Origin: Dyella sp. C11
GTDB taxonomy: Bacteria > Pseudomonadota > Gammaproteobacteria > Xanthomonadales > Rhodanobacteraceae
Direction of reading: 5' to 3'
Assembly (NCBI RefSeq): GCF_003121485.1
Contig: NZ_QAVX01000003.1
Location: 108,309 to 172,308, forward strand
Length of the DNA stretch: 64,000 bases
Every line of letters begins with the position of its first letter. Positions within the stretch are counted from its first letter, which is position 1. Shown here in pieces: positions 16,741 to 24,399 of the stretch. Position numbers and translations under genes: made by a program. A model generated the notes under the pieces. It did not search any database. It saw only the letters and a program-made list of their open reading frames with translations, and was not told the origin of the DNA.

Positions 16741-17154
16741 ATGGCGAATAAAAACGAACGTTGGCTTGCCGGGCAATGTTTCTGCGGCCACGCCCGCTAC
16801 CGGGTGCAGGATGCGTTTCTCTACGCCGCCAATTGCCATTGCTCGCAATGCCGGCGCACCACGGGTTCGGCGTTCAAGCCTTTTGCCGGCATCGAGCGGG
16901 AAAAGCTGTCGATGGTGCAGGGTGCCGATGCATTGCTGATCGTGGGCGAGGCGGAAGGGCACGATGCGCATTGCGCGCGGTGCGGTTCGCTGTTGTATTC
17001 AGTGGTGCGCGACGGCGCTTTCGTGCATGTGGCCATGGGAACGCTGGTGGATGCGCCTTCCATTCGACCCAGCAAGCACATCTTTACCGGTTCGAAGGCG
17101 CCGTGGTTCACCATCACCGACGATCTTCCCCAGTTCACCGCCTTCCCGGACTGA
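16741..17154 (+). CDS. GFA family (CENP-V/GFA zinc-binding) protein
   Basis: A 137-residue protein with the zinc-binding cysteines of the GFA fold: GQCFCGHARY near the start, NCHCSQCRRTTG near residue 32 and HCARCGSLLYS in the middle. Family members include glutathione-dependent formaldehyde-activating enzymes, but most are of unknown substrate. The start ATG 16741 is the one immediately before the conserved region. A terminator follows directly. Confidence 0.9.
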   Translation: MANKNERWLAGQCFCGHARYRVQDAFLYAANCHCSQCRRTTGSAFKPFAGIEREKLSMVQGADALLIVGEAEGHDAHCARCGSLLYSVVRDGAFVHVAMGTLVDAPSIRPSKHIFTGSKAPWFTITDDLPQFTAFPD

Positions 17155-17157
17155 CAT

Positions 17158-17187
17158 GAAAAACCCCGCCTCGGCGGGGTTGTTTCG
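17158..17187. terminator. Bidirectional rho-independent terminator
   Basis: AACCCCGCC-TC-GGCGGGGTT stem with A/T runs on both sides. It serves the GFA gene on + and the small minus-strand ORF ending at 17190. Confidence 0.85.
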
Positions 17188-17189
17188 TT

Positions 17190-17363
17190 TCAGGCGCTGA
17201 TGGCCGGCGATGACTGGAGCCGGCTTTGGTACGTGGCGTCCGTTTCCCGATACAGACCCGACCAAGGGTCCAGCACGTAGCCATCGGTGGGTTCCGGTGA
17301 CACGCGCCGTGCGTGGGGGTGTTCCGCGCCGGCAATCAGGGCATCAAGGGTCGTGGGATCCAT
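17190..17363 (-). CDS. Small hypothetical protein, 57 residues
   Basis: The minus-strand ATG at 17363 is preceded by GAGGAGAGCAT, a strong ribosome binding site. The product starts MDPTTLDALIAGAEHPHARR, has a DGYVLDPWSGLYRET segment, and stops 3 bp before a terminator hairpin. These three signals support a real small gene. No family is recognised. Confidence 0.6.
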   Translation of the reverse strand: MDPTTLDALIAGAEHPHARRVSPEPTDGYVLDPWSGLYRETDATYQSRLQSSPAISA

Positions 17364-17618
17364 ATGCTCTCCTCGTGGTTGTCGCGTGGGAAGTTCAGGC
17401 TAACGAGGTGTTCGTTGATGCGCGGTTAAAGCTGCGCACGAAAATCGCGAACGCAAAACTTATGAAATTCCTAGGAATCGCGGGACTTGACGATCTCGTG
17501 ACACGCAGCAACCCAAGGCCTCCGCCGCATGAAGGTTCGATGGCAAACGCCGGTTTTTTCGACATGTCGGCGAGTCGTGCCACAATGCTTGCCCCGCATC
17601 GCCGCGACCTACCTTGCG

Positions 17619-17903
17619 ATGGCCATCAATAAAGACGCCTTTCGGCAGTTCCAGGATGAACTGGCCGCACTCGACAAGGATCAGGAAAAGCGTCGCAAGA
17701 TGGCGACGGAAACGCCTATGGAACTGGCTCGCCGCGAGTTCCAGGAACTGCGCGAGCGCTATAAGTTGACCGTGGCCGACGTGGTGGCGTTTTTCCCGGA
17801 AGAGGAAGGCGTGGCCTATCTGCAGGGCCTGATCGCCGCCTCCGAAGCCGCACCGCGCAAGCGTCGCGTCAGCCGCAAGGCCGCCGGGCAGGATCAGGAC
17901 TAA
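17619..17903 (+). CDS. Small H-NS-like / hypothetical protein, 94 residues
   Basis: The protein starts MAINKDAFRQFQDELAALDK, a charged helix that could be a coiled coil, followed by ELRERYKLTVADVVAFFPEE, reminiscent of the linker and C-terminal region of H-NS/MvaT-type nucleoid proteins, then a basic RKRRVSRKA tail. The resemblance is weak, so the function is a guess. ATG 17619 lacks a clear ribosome binding site; the longer frame to 17529 is not excluded. Confidence 0.5.
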   Translation: MAINKDAFRQFQDELAALDKDQEKRRKMATETPMELARREFQELRERYKLTVADVVAFFPEEEGVAYLQGLIAASEAAPRKRRVSRKAAGQDQD

Positions 17904-17965
17904 GCGCACTTTGCCGGCGACGGCGGGGACGCTAGCATCCGGCGTTCCTTCTGCGAGGTGTCCGG

Positions 17966-18913
17966 ATGTTGCGCTACGCGTTTGCTGCCGTGCTCATATT
18001 CGTGGGCGTCAATGCCCGCGCGCAGGACGTCAAGGACGTCACGCCGACCGTGTTTGCCCCCGGTGTCATTTCCGGCCCGCTGCACGACAGCGCGCCTGCC
18101 TTCACGCCCGACGGGCGCACGGTGTACTTCACGCGCAGTGACGGCACGAACTCCACTATCCTGGTGAGCCACCTCGACAACGGGCACTGGTCCGCGCCGG
18201 CTACCGCGCCGTTCTCCGGTCAATGGAGCGACATGGAGCCGACCATGTCGCCGGACGGGCGCTTCCTTGTCTTCATCTCCAATCGCCCAAAAAAGCCGGG
18301 CGGCAAACCGCTGGACGGTTTCTTCATGGGGCGCAGTATTCCCGGGCGCGGCGGCAACCTGTGGAAGGTGATGTGGGACAACGGCAAGTGGAGTGCGCCG
18401 GTGCGTTTGCCCGATACCGTCAATCGCAGCGATTCCACGTTTGCGCCCAGCGTGGCAGCGGATGGCAGCCTGTATTTCATGCATCCGGCGGCGGATCCCA
18501 AACACTTCCAGCTGTTCCGTGCGGGTTGGCACCATGGCACGTATGACGAACCGCAGGCGTTGCCTTTCAGCGATGGACACGTCACGGATGTCGATCCGGC
18601 GGTGGCGCCGGATGAATCGTTCGTGGTGTTTGGTTCCAACCGTTCGCCGGCGCGGCAGATCGATCTTTTCATCGTGTTTCGCGACAACGGCGAATGGGGC
18701 GTGCCGATTCACCTGGGTAATGGCGTGAACAGCGCGGGCTCGGATGCGGAAGCGCGTTTGAGCCCGGACCATCAGACGCTTTATTTCGCCAGCGATCGCC
18801 TGGTGGATATTGCACCGGGCACGGTGCGTGCCGATTGGGACAATGGCAAATACAACATCTGGCAGATTCCGTTGACGCCGTGGCTGGACGCGCACGCCAA
18901 GGCGACGCACTGA
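17966..18913 (+). CDS. Secreted TolB/PD40-type beta-propeller protein
   Basis: A 315-residue protein with a signal peptide (MLRYAFAAVLIFVGVNARAQ, cleavage after ARA). It then has five or six PD40-like WD strands with the D-P-x-x-S/T-x-D-G-x-x-x-x-F/Y-x-S-N/D-R signature (APAFTPDGRTVYFTR, MEPTMSPDGRFLVFISNR, DVDPAVAPDESFVVFGSNR, AEARLSPDHQTLYFASDR). It is probably periplasmic or surface-exposed and a binding scaffold; the partner is unknown. GAGGTGTCCGG precedes the ATG. Confidence 0.8.
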   Translation: MLRYAFAAVLIFVGVNARAQDVKDVTPTVFAPGVISGPLHDSAPAFTPDGRTVYFTRSDGTNSTILVSHLDNGHWSAPATAPFSGQWSDMEPTMSPDGRFLVFISNRPKKPGGKPLDGFFMGRSIPGRGGNLWKVMWDNGKWSAPVRLPDTVNRSDSTFAPSVAADGSLYFMHPAADPKHFQLFRAGWHHGTYDEPQALPFSDGHVTDVDPAVAPDESFVVFGSNRSPARQIDLFIVFRDNGEWGVPIHLGNGVNSAGSDAEARLSPDHQTLYFASDRLVDIAPGTVRADWDNGKYNIWQIPLTPWLDAHAKATH

Positions 18914-19003
18914 GTGCAGCGGCCTTGCGTTTTGCTGTGTTCGTGACGCATCCGTAACAAACGTTTTGAGATACAGACGTCCAATCCTTCAAGGACGTCG
19001 ATC

Positions 19004-19396
19004 ATGATCGAGCAGATTCAGGGCTTGCCGGCGGGAGCGCTGGGTTTTCGCGCAAGCGGGCAGGTAACGGCCACCGATTATTCGCGCGTGCTGGTGCCTG
19101 ATATCGAGGCAGCGTTCGCCATCAATCGCAAGCTGCGGCTGCTGTATCACATCGGCCCGGAGTTCACTGGCTTCGATGCGGGTGCCATGTGGGAAGACGC
19201 GCAGTTGGGGCTGCGCCATTTCAGCGGCTGGGATCGCGTGGCGCTGGTGACGGATGTGCACTGGTTGCGCGTTACCGCGACGGCCATGGGGTTCGCGGTA
19301 CCTGCGGAGTTCAAGCTGTTTTCCAACGCGCAACTGGACGAGGCCATGGCCTGGATCGGCGAGCCGCGCCCCGTCGACGACGATGGGAACAAATGA
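19004..19396 (+). CDS. SpoIIAA/STAS-like family protein
   Basis: A 130-residue protein resembling the SpoIIAA-like (DUF3478) family: MIEQIQGLPAGALGFRASGQ, RLLYHIGPEFTGFDAGAMWED, RHFSGWDRVALVTD and an FKLFSNAQLDEAMAWI helix near the C-terminus. Function is not established. AAGGACGTCGATC precedes the ATG. Its stop overlaps an ATG (19393) in frame with the Asn-rich leader, so read-through from this gene into the asnB leader is possible. Confidence 0.8.
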   Translation: MIEQIQGLPAGALGFRASGQVTATDYSRVLVPDIEAAFAINRKLRLLYHIGPEFTGFDAGAMWEDAQLGLRHFSGWDRVALVTDVHWLRVTATAMGFAVPAEFKLFSNAQLDEAMAWIGEPRPVDDDGNK

Positions 19397-19446
19397 AACT
19401 TTTTTCGCGCTTGTCACGCAGCGCAACATGTGATGAAGTCAGCTCC

Positions 19447-19575
19447 ATGTCACGCATCCACGCCACGCTTGTCGCCATGACCGCCGCCTCCGGCGCGGCT
19501 GGCGACTGCATGCGCGCGCTGAACAATAACAACGCCAATAACAATACCCGCAACCACGGGTGGGCCGGCGTGTAA
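19447..19575 (+). CDS. Putative asparagine leader peptide of asnB attenuator
   Basis: A 42-residue ORF from ATG 19447; in-frame ATGs at 19393, 19477 and 19510 are alternatives. Its tail contains NNNNANNNTRN, eight Asn in eleven codons, and stops 26 bp before a perfect terminator hairpin that precedes asnB. Ribosome stalling at Asn codons when Asn-tRNA is scarce would free 19558-19566 (GGGTGGGCC) to pair with 19604-19614 (GGCCCGCTCCC) and prevent the terminator. This is the classical attenuation layout. The start codon is unclear because no strong ribosome binding site is visible. Confidence 0.75.
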   Translation: MSRIHATLVAMTAASGAAGDCMRALNNNNANNNTRNHGWAGV

Positions 19576-19614
19576 GCAACAAGCAACACATACACACGCA
19601 GAAGGCCCGCTCCC
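19558..19614 (+). promoter_or_regulatory. Predicted antiterminator pairing
   Basis: GGGTGGGCC at 19558-19566 (overlapping the last leader codons) can pair with GGCCCGCTCCC at 19604-19614 as 5 bp plus 3 bp. This excludes the terminator 5' arm. Pairing was drawn by eye; no energy was computed. Confidence 0.5.
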
Positions 19615-19633
19615 AGCGGGCCTTTTTGTTTTT
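19602..19633 (+). terminator. Attenuator terminator upstream of asnB
   Basis: A ten-base-pair perfect stem AAGGCCCGCT-CCC-AGCGGGCCTT followed by TTTGTTTTT, 36 bp before the asnB start codon. Confidence 0.9.
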
Positions 19634-19668
19634 CCACGGCATGAAAACCACACCAGGGAATCACCATC

Positions 19669-21342
19669 ATGTGTTCGATCTTCGGCATGTTCGACCTGCA
19701 ACCCGGCGATGACCTGGCGGCGTTGCGCCAACAGGCGCTGGAACTCTCACAGCGCCAGCGTCATCGCGGACCGGACTGGAGCGGCGTGTTCGTGGATGCC
19801 GGTGTCATCCTGGTGCACGAGCGACTGGCCATTGTCGATCCGGCAAGCGGTGCGCAGCCGTTGCGTTCGCGCGATGGCGCGCTGGCGCTGGCGGTGAATG
19901 GCGAGATCTACAACCATCGCGAACTGCGCGCGGCGAGCGGCTATGACTTCACCACCGGATCGGACTGCGAAGTGATCAACGCGTTGCATCGCGATCACGC
20001 ATCGCCGGTGGAGTGGGTGTCCCAACTCAACGGCATCTTCGCCTTTGCGTTGTGGGACAGCAGCCAGTCGCGCTACGTGATTGCGCGCGATCGCATTGGC
20101 GTTTGTCCGCTTTACTGGGGACACGATGGCGAAGGTCGCTTGTGCGTGGCATCGGAGATGAAAGCCTTGGTGGGCGTGTGCCAGGACGTGGCGCCGTTTC
20201 CCCCGGGGCATGTGTACGATAGCGCGGATGGTGAGCTTCGTCGTTATTACCGGAAATCGTGGCGTGATTACGCGCAGACAACGGGGCACGACGTGCCGCT
20301 GCCGCAGCTGCGCGAAGCGTTCGAGCAGGCGGTGCATCGCCAGCTGATGACCGACGTGCCTTACGGTGTTCTGCTGTCCGGTGGTCTCGATTCGTCATTG
20401 GTGGCCGCATGCGCCGCGCGTTTCGCGCGGCATCGCGTGGAAGAAGACGACCGCGCCGAAGCCTGGTGGCCGCGCCTGCATTCCTTCGCCATTGGACTGG
20501 AAGGATCACCGGACCTTGCCGCCGCACAGGTGGCGGCCGATGCGCTGGGTACGGTGCATCACGGCTTCGTCTACACGTTTTGGGAAGGGCTGGACGCGTT
20601 GCCGGAAGTGATCCGTCACATCGAAACGTACGACGTCACCACCATTCGTGCGTCCACGCCCATGTATCTGCTCGCCCGACGCATCAAGGCGATGGGCGTG
20701 AAGATGGTGCTGTCGGGTGAAGGCTCCGATGAAATCTTCGGCGGCTACCTGTACTTCCACAAGGCACCGTCGGCCGAGGCGTTTCACGAGGAAACCGTGC
20801 GCAAGCTGGATGCGTTGCACAGCTACGACTGCCTGCGCGCCAACAAGTCGATGATGGCGTGGGGCGTGGAAGCGCGCGTGCCATTCCTGGATCTCGAATT
20901 TCTGGACGTGGCGATGGGCATGGATGCACGCCACAAGATGGCGGGGCAGGGACGCATCGAAAAGGCCGTGCTGCGCGAGGCGTTCCAGGGCGCGTTGCCG
21001 GATGAAATCCTGTGGCGCCAGAAGGAACAGTTCAGCGACGGCGTGGGCTATGGCTGGATCGATGGACTCAAGGCACATGCGGAGCAGGCGGTAAGCGATC
21101 GCGAATTTGCCGCGGCGGCGGCGCGCTTCCCGCACAACACGCCGGCCACGAAGGAGGCGTATCTGTATCGACGCATCTTCGAACGCTTCTATCCCGGTCA
21201 GGCCTGTGCGGAGACAGTGCCGGGCGGCAAATCCATCGCGTGTTCCTCGCCGGCGGCACTGGCGTGGGACCCGGCGTTCGCCAACGCGGCCGATCCTTCC
21301 GGCCGCGCCGTGCGTGGCGTGCATCAACAGGCGTTGGCGTAG
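19669..21342 (+). CDS. asnB: Asparagine synthetase (glutamine-hydrolysing), AsnB
   Basis: Makes asparagine from aspartate, glutamine and ATP. The 557 residues carry catalytic Cys2 (MCSIFGMF), the glutaminase domain (VNGEIYNHRELR, DRIGVCPLYW), and the synthetase PP-loop SGGLDSS at 237-243 with a later LSGEGSDEIFGGYLYF. The size and the DRIG...PLYWG motifs fit E. coli AsnB. The Asn-rich leader and terminator directly upstream suggest control by asparagine supply. Confidence 0.96.
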   Translation: MCSIFGMFDLQPGDDLAALRQQALELSQRQRHRGPDWSGVFVDAGVILVHERLAIVDPASGAQPLRSRDGALALAVNGEIYNHRELRAASGYDFTTGSDCEVINALHRDHASPVEWVSQLNGIFAFALWDSSQSRYVIARDRIGVCPLYWGHDGEGRLCVASEMKALVGVCQDVAPFPPGHVYDSADGELRRYYRKSWRDYAQTTGHDVPLPQLREAFEQAVHRQLMTDVPYGVLLSGGLDSSLVAACAARFARHRVEEDDRAEAWWPRLHSFAIGLEGSPDLAAAQVAADALGTVHHGFVYTFWEGLDALPEVIRHIETYDVTTIRASTPMYLLARRIKAMGVKMVLSGEGSDEIFGGYLYFHKAPSAEAFHEETVRKLDALHSYDCLRANKSMMAWGVEARVPFLDLEFLDVAMGMDARHKMAGQGRIEKAVLREAFQGALPDEILWRQKEQFSDGVGYGWIDGLKAHAEQAVSDREFAAAAARFPHNTPATKEAYLYRRIFERFYPGQACAETVPGGKSIACSSPAALAWDPAFANAADPSGRAVRGVHQQALA

Positions 21343-21349
21343 GGCGCGC

Positions 21350-22660
21350 TCATCGCAGGTTGGAGTGAAGCAGGAAGCACTGGTGCTGGTGACGGAAGTC
21401 CAGGAGGAAATCCATGTCGCGCAGCGCACCTGCACCGAGCGTGATGGGATGCTTGGCGTTGTCCGCGTCGGTGTACACGCGGAAGGTGATGTCGAACGGC
21501 TGGCCAGCGATGGTCAGCTTCACCTTGGCGTCGTCGGCGTTGGCGAATTCGTGCCTGCCGCCGATATCGTGCATGGCGGTCTTGTCGCGACGGAGCGTGG
21601 TGACTTCATCCAGCGCCACGCGCGTGCCGATCAGGTAGTTGTGGGCGCCGGTGTCCAGCATCACTGACTGCGGCGCGTCGTTCACCAGCAACCGCGGGTA
21701 GAGGCGCAGTGCCTCGCCCCATGGCGTGCTGCTCACCAGCATGGGCGTGTCGCAGGCCGGGGCGGTGGCATCCTTGCCGAGGATCTGCAGCGTGCTGCTG
21801 CTGATCTTCAGCGTGCCCAGCGGCGCGACCAGGTTGCCGCCGATCAGCACGATGGGATCGGGCACTACCGTCACGGGTACGTTGTGCAGGGTGATGCCGC
21901 CAAAGCTAAGCGTTTCCAGCACGCCGGCCTGGCTGGGGACGTTCTTCGCCAGCCAGCCGTTGACGTGGCCGGTCTTGTCGAGCGGTTTGACCGCCAGGCG
22001 TTCGGCTTCTTCACGGCCGACGATGAAATCACTGGCGCCGGTGTCGAGCATGGCGGTGAGCTCGTGGCCGTTGGCGGATACCTTGAAGCGGGGAATGGCG
22101 GATGTCTCGTCGAGCTTCAGCGTGACATCGCCGGAAGGAATCTCGTAGGACAGCGGCGCCACGTCGGCGCGACCGTCCAGATAGGCCTGCATGTTGTCCA
22201 GGCGCCGCTCCACGCGATGGCCGCGGTACCGGCTGATCAGATCACGCTCGGCCTGGGTGGCCTCGGCCGCTCGCCCGGCCAGGGTGAGGTTGCCCACGCG
22301 GAACTGGCCGCAGGAAAGCGCCAGGCCGGGACGGCTGTCGAACAGCGCGTCCTCGCAGGCCTTGGCATCGGCCGATGCTGCGTCCAGGTTGAAGTGGACG
22401 CGCTCCAGTGCCATTGCGGTCCAGACGTGGACGACAGGGTCGGTAGCGGTCTGGTAGAGCTGGGTGAGCGTGGCGGCATCGGCCTTTTGCATGGCGTCCG
22501 TCACCACCTTGAGCTGGGCGTTCATGTCCGCCGGGCTTTCCGAGCCGGGCTGGGGCGCCATGCGTGGCGTGCCGTCGTCGGCCCATGCCGCCACGCCCGC
22601 GCCAAGTGCCAGGGCTGCGCCGAGCGCCATGACCAATCTGCCGTTCCGTCCGCTGCCCAT
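21350..22660 (-). CDS. Exported protein with two retropepsin-like aspartyl protease domains
   Basis: A 436-residue protein beginning MGSGRNGRLVMALGAALALG, a signal peptide cleaved near AWA. Two copies of the aspartic protease signature follow: AMLDTGASDFIVG (Asp206) and VMLDTGAHNYLIG (Asp336). Each is followed by a Gly-rich strand. The region between 50 and 175 is a helical repeat-like N-terminal part. Single-chain duplicated retropepsin domains could form an intramolecular active site. Start ATG 22660 follows AAGGAGCACGGC. Family proteins are known as aspartyl protease family; the substrate is unknown. Confidence 0.8.
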   Translation of the reverse strand: MGSGRNGRLVMALGAALALGAGVAAWADDGTPRMAPQPGSESPADMNAQLKVVTDAMQKADAATLTQLYQTATDPVVHVWTAMALERVHFNLDAASADAKACEDALFDSRPGLALSCGQFRVGNLTLAGRAAEATQAERDLISRYRGHRVERRLDNMQAYLDGRADVAPLSYEIPSGDVTLKLDETSAIPRFKVSANGHELTAMLDTGASDFIVGREEAERLAVKPLDKTGHVNGWLAKNVPSQAGVLETLSFGGITLHNVPVTVVPDPIVLIGGNLVAPLGTLKISSSTLQILGKDATAPACDTPMLVSSTPWGEALRLYPRLLVNDAPQSVMLDTGAHNYLIGTRVALDEVTTLRRDKTAMHDIGGRHEFANADDAKVKLTIAGQPFDITFRVYTDADNAKHPITLGAGALRDMDFLLDFRHQHQCFLLHSNLR

Positions 22661-22821
22661 GCCGTGCTCCTTCGTTGGCCATGTATCCGGGTGGCTGTCG
22701 TCCGGACAGCCATGAAGGCGCATGAACGCAAATGTTTCGTGACGGTTTACACCGCGGCGCTTAGCGGGGCGGGGAGCTCCTCTGGTATCCTAGAGGGCTG
22801 CTGATCCGGAACTTAAACCAC

Positions 22822-23947
22822 ATGATCGAGACCAATCCGATCCTTGCGCAGATTGCGGACCTGAAGGGCCGCGTCGAGTCGCTTAGGGGGTATCTTTGAC
22901 TACGCCACCAAGCGTGAGCGTCTCGAAGAAGTAAGCCGCGAACTGGAAAGTCCCAACGTGTGGGACGATCCGCCGCGCGCGCAGGAGCTGGGCCGCGAAC
23001 GCGCCCGCCTGGACACCATCGTCAACGGCATCGACACGCTGACCAATGGTCTGGCCGATGCCGGCGAACTCGTCGAGATGGCTGCCGCCGACAACGACGA
23101 ATCCACCGTGCAGTCCGTGGTCGACGACCTGAAGGGTCTCGACGCGCAGGTGAGCAAGCTGGAATTCCAGCGCATGTTCTCCGGCAAGATGGACGCCAAC
23201 AACGCCTTCGTGGACATCCAGGCCGGTGCCGGTGGCACCGAGGCGCAGGACTGGGCGGAAATCCTGCTGCGCATGTACCTGCGCTGGGCCGAGTCGCGCG
23301 GCTGGAAGGTCGAGCTGATGGAAGTCTCCGGCGGCGAAGTGGCGGGCATCAAATCCGCCACGTTCCGCGTGGAGGGCGACTACGCGTACGGCTGGCTCAA
23401 GACCGAAATCGGCGTGCACCGCCTGGTGCGCAAGAGCCCGTTCGATTCGGACAACCGTCGCCACACCAGCTTTACCTCGGTGTTCGTGTCGCCGGAAGTG
23501 GATGACGACATCGACATCGACATCAACCCGGCCGACCTGCGCACGGACGTGTACCGTTCGTCCGGTGCCGGTGGTCAGCACGTCAACAAGACCGAATCGG
23601 CCGTGCGTATCACGCATATCCCGACCAATACGGTCGTGGCCTGCCAGACCGAGCGCAGCCAGCACGCCAACCGCGACCGCGCCATGAAAATGCTGGCCGC
23701 GAAGCTGTACGAGCTGGAGCTGCAGAAGCGCAACGCCGAGAAGGATGCGCTGGAAGCCTCCAAGTCCGACATCGGCTGGGGCAGCCAGATCCGCAACTAC
23801 GTGCTGGACCAGAGCCGCATCAAGGATCTGCGTACTGGCATCGAGCGTTCGGACACGCAGAAGGTGCTGGATGGCGATCTCGACGAATTTGTCGAGGCGA
23901 GCCTGAAGTCCGGCCTGGATGCCGGTGCCAAGCGCGTGGATGCCTGA
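22822..23947 (+). CDS. prfB: Peptide chain release factor 2 with programmed +1 frameshift
   Basis: RF2 terminates translation at UGA and UAA. Frame 0 from ATG 22822 gives 25 residues and hits an in-frame TGA at 22897-22899. A +1 shift at CTT-TGA-C moves into the long frame, giving 374 residues in total. The SD-like AGGGGG and the CTTTGAC slip site match the canonical site. The product has the GGQ motif ([17 protein letters not shown]). It must be annotated as a joined CDS, 22822-22896 plus 22898-23947. Confidence 0.96.
22885..22900 (+). promoter_or_regulatory. RF2 programmed frameshift site
   Basis: AGGGGGTATCTTTGAC: an internal Shine-Dalgarno three bases before the CTT slip codon and the TGA. 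It is autoregulatory, as slow termination at UGA favours shifting. Confidence 0.95.
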
Positions 23948-23961
23948 TTTGGAGAGATGAG

Positions 23962-24390
23962 AGACGAGTCGCGAGGGCGCAAGGATGATGACTTATCGCG
24001 ATCTCGTTGCCTGGCAATTAGGCATGGATCTGGTTGAACGGGTTTATGCATTGACTGCCGGGCTTCCGTCGGACGAGCGATTCGGGATGGTTTCGCAACT
24101 CCGGCGGTCTGCGGTTTCCATCCCATCCAATATTGCGGAAGGACATTCGCGCGACAACACCAAGGATTTCATCCGGTTTGTTTCCATCTCGCGCGGTTCA
24201 CTGGCAGAACTCGAAACCCAGATTCTCCTTGTGCAGCGCTTAAAATGGTTATCTGCCGAGCAAGTGGACGCAGCCTTGGTATGTTGTGATGAATTGGGTC
24301 GTGTCTTGCGCGGCCTGCGAAAATCGCTCGACAACAGACTTGCCGCGAAACGTCGTTAGTGCGCCCTCGTAACTCGCCCCTCGTCCCTGA
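23962..24390. repeat. Imperfect inverted repeat flanking the IVP-family gene
   Basis: GACGAG(N)3-5GCGAGGGCGC at 23963-23981 faces GCGCCCTCGTAACTCGCCCCTCGTC at 24360-24386; nine of ten bases of GCGAGGGCGC pair. The gene at 23985 lies inside. This is the arrangement of 23S rRNA intervening sequences. Confidence 0.5.
23985..24359 (+). CDS. Four-helix-bundle protein, 23S rRNA intervening-sequence (IVP/S23) family
   Basis: A 124-residue all-helical protein of the TIGR02436 family: YRDLVAWQLGMDLVERVYAL, RFGMVSQLRRSAVSIPSNIAEG and LAELETQILL are its hallmarks. In many bacteria such genes sit inside 23S rRNA intervening sequences. Here it stands between prfB and lysS, a usually adjacent pair, and is framed by inverted repeats. 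Function is unknown; a mobile origin is inferred. Confidence 0.9.
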   Translation: MMTYRDLVAWQLGMDLVERVYALTAGLPSDERFGMVSQLRRSAVSIPSNIAEGHSRDNTKDFIRFVSISRGSLAELETQILLVQRLKWLSAEQVDAALVCCDELGRVLRGLRKSLDNRLAAKRR

Positions 24391-24399
24391 GAAAAAACC

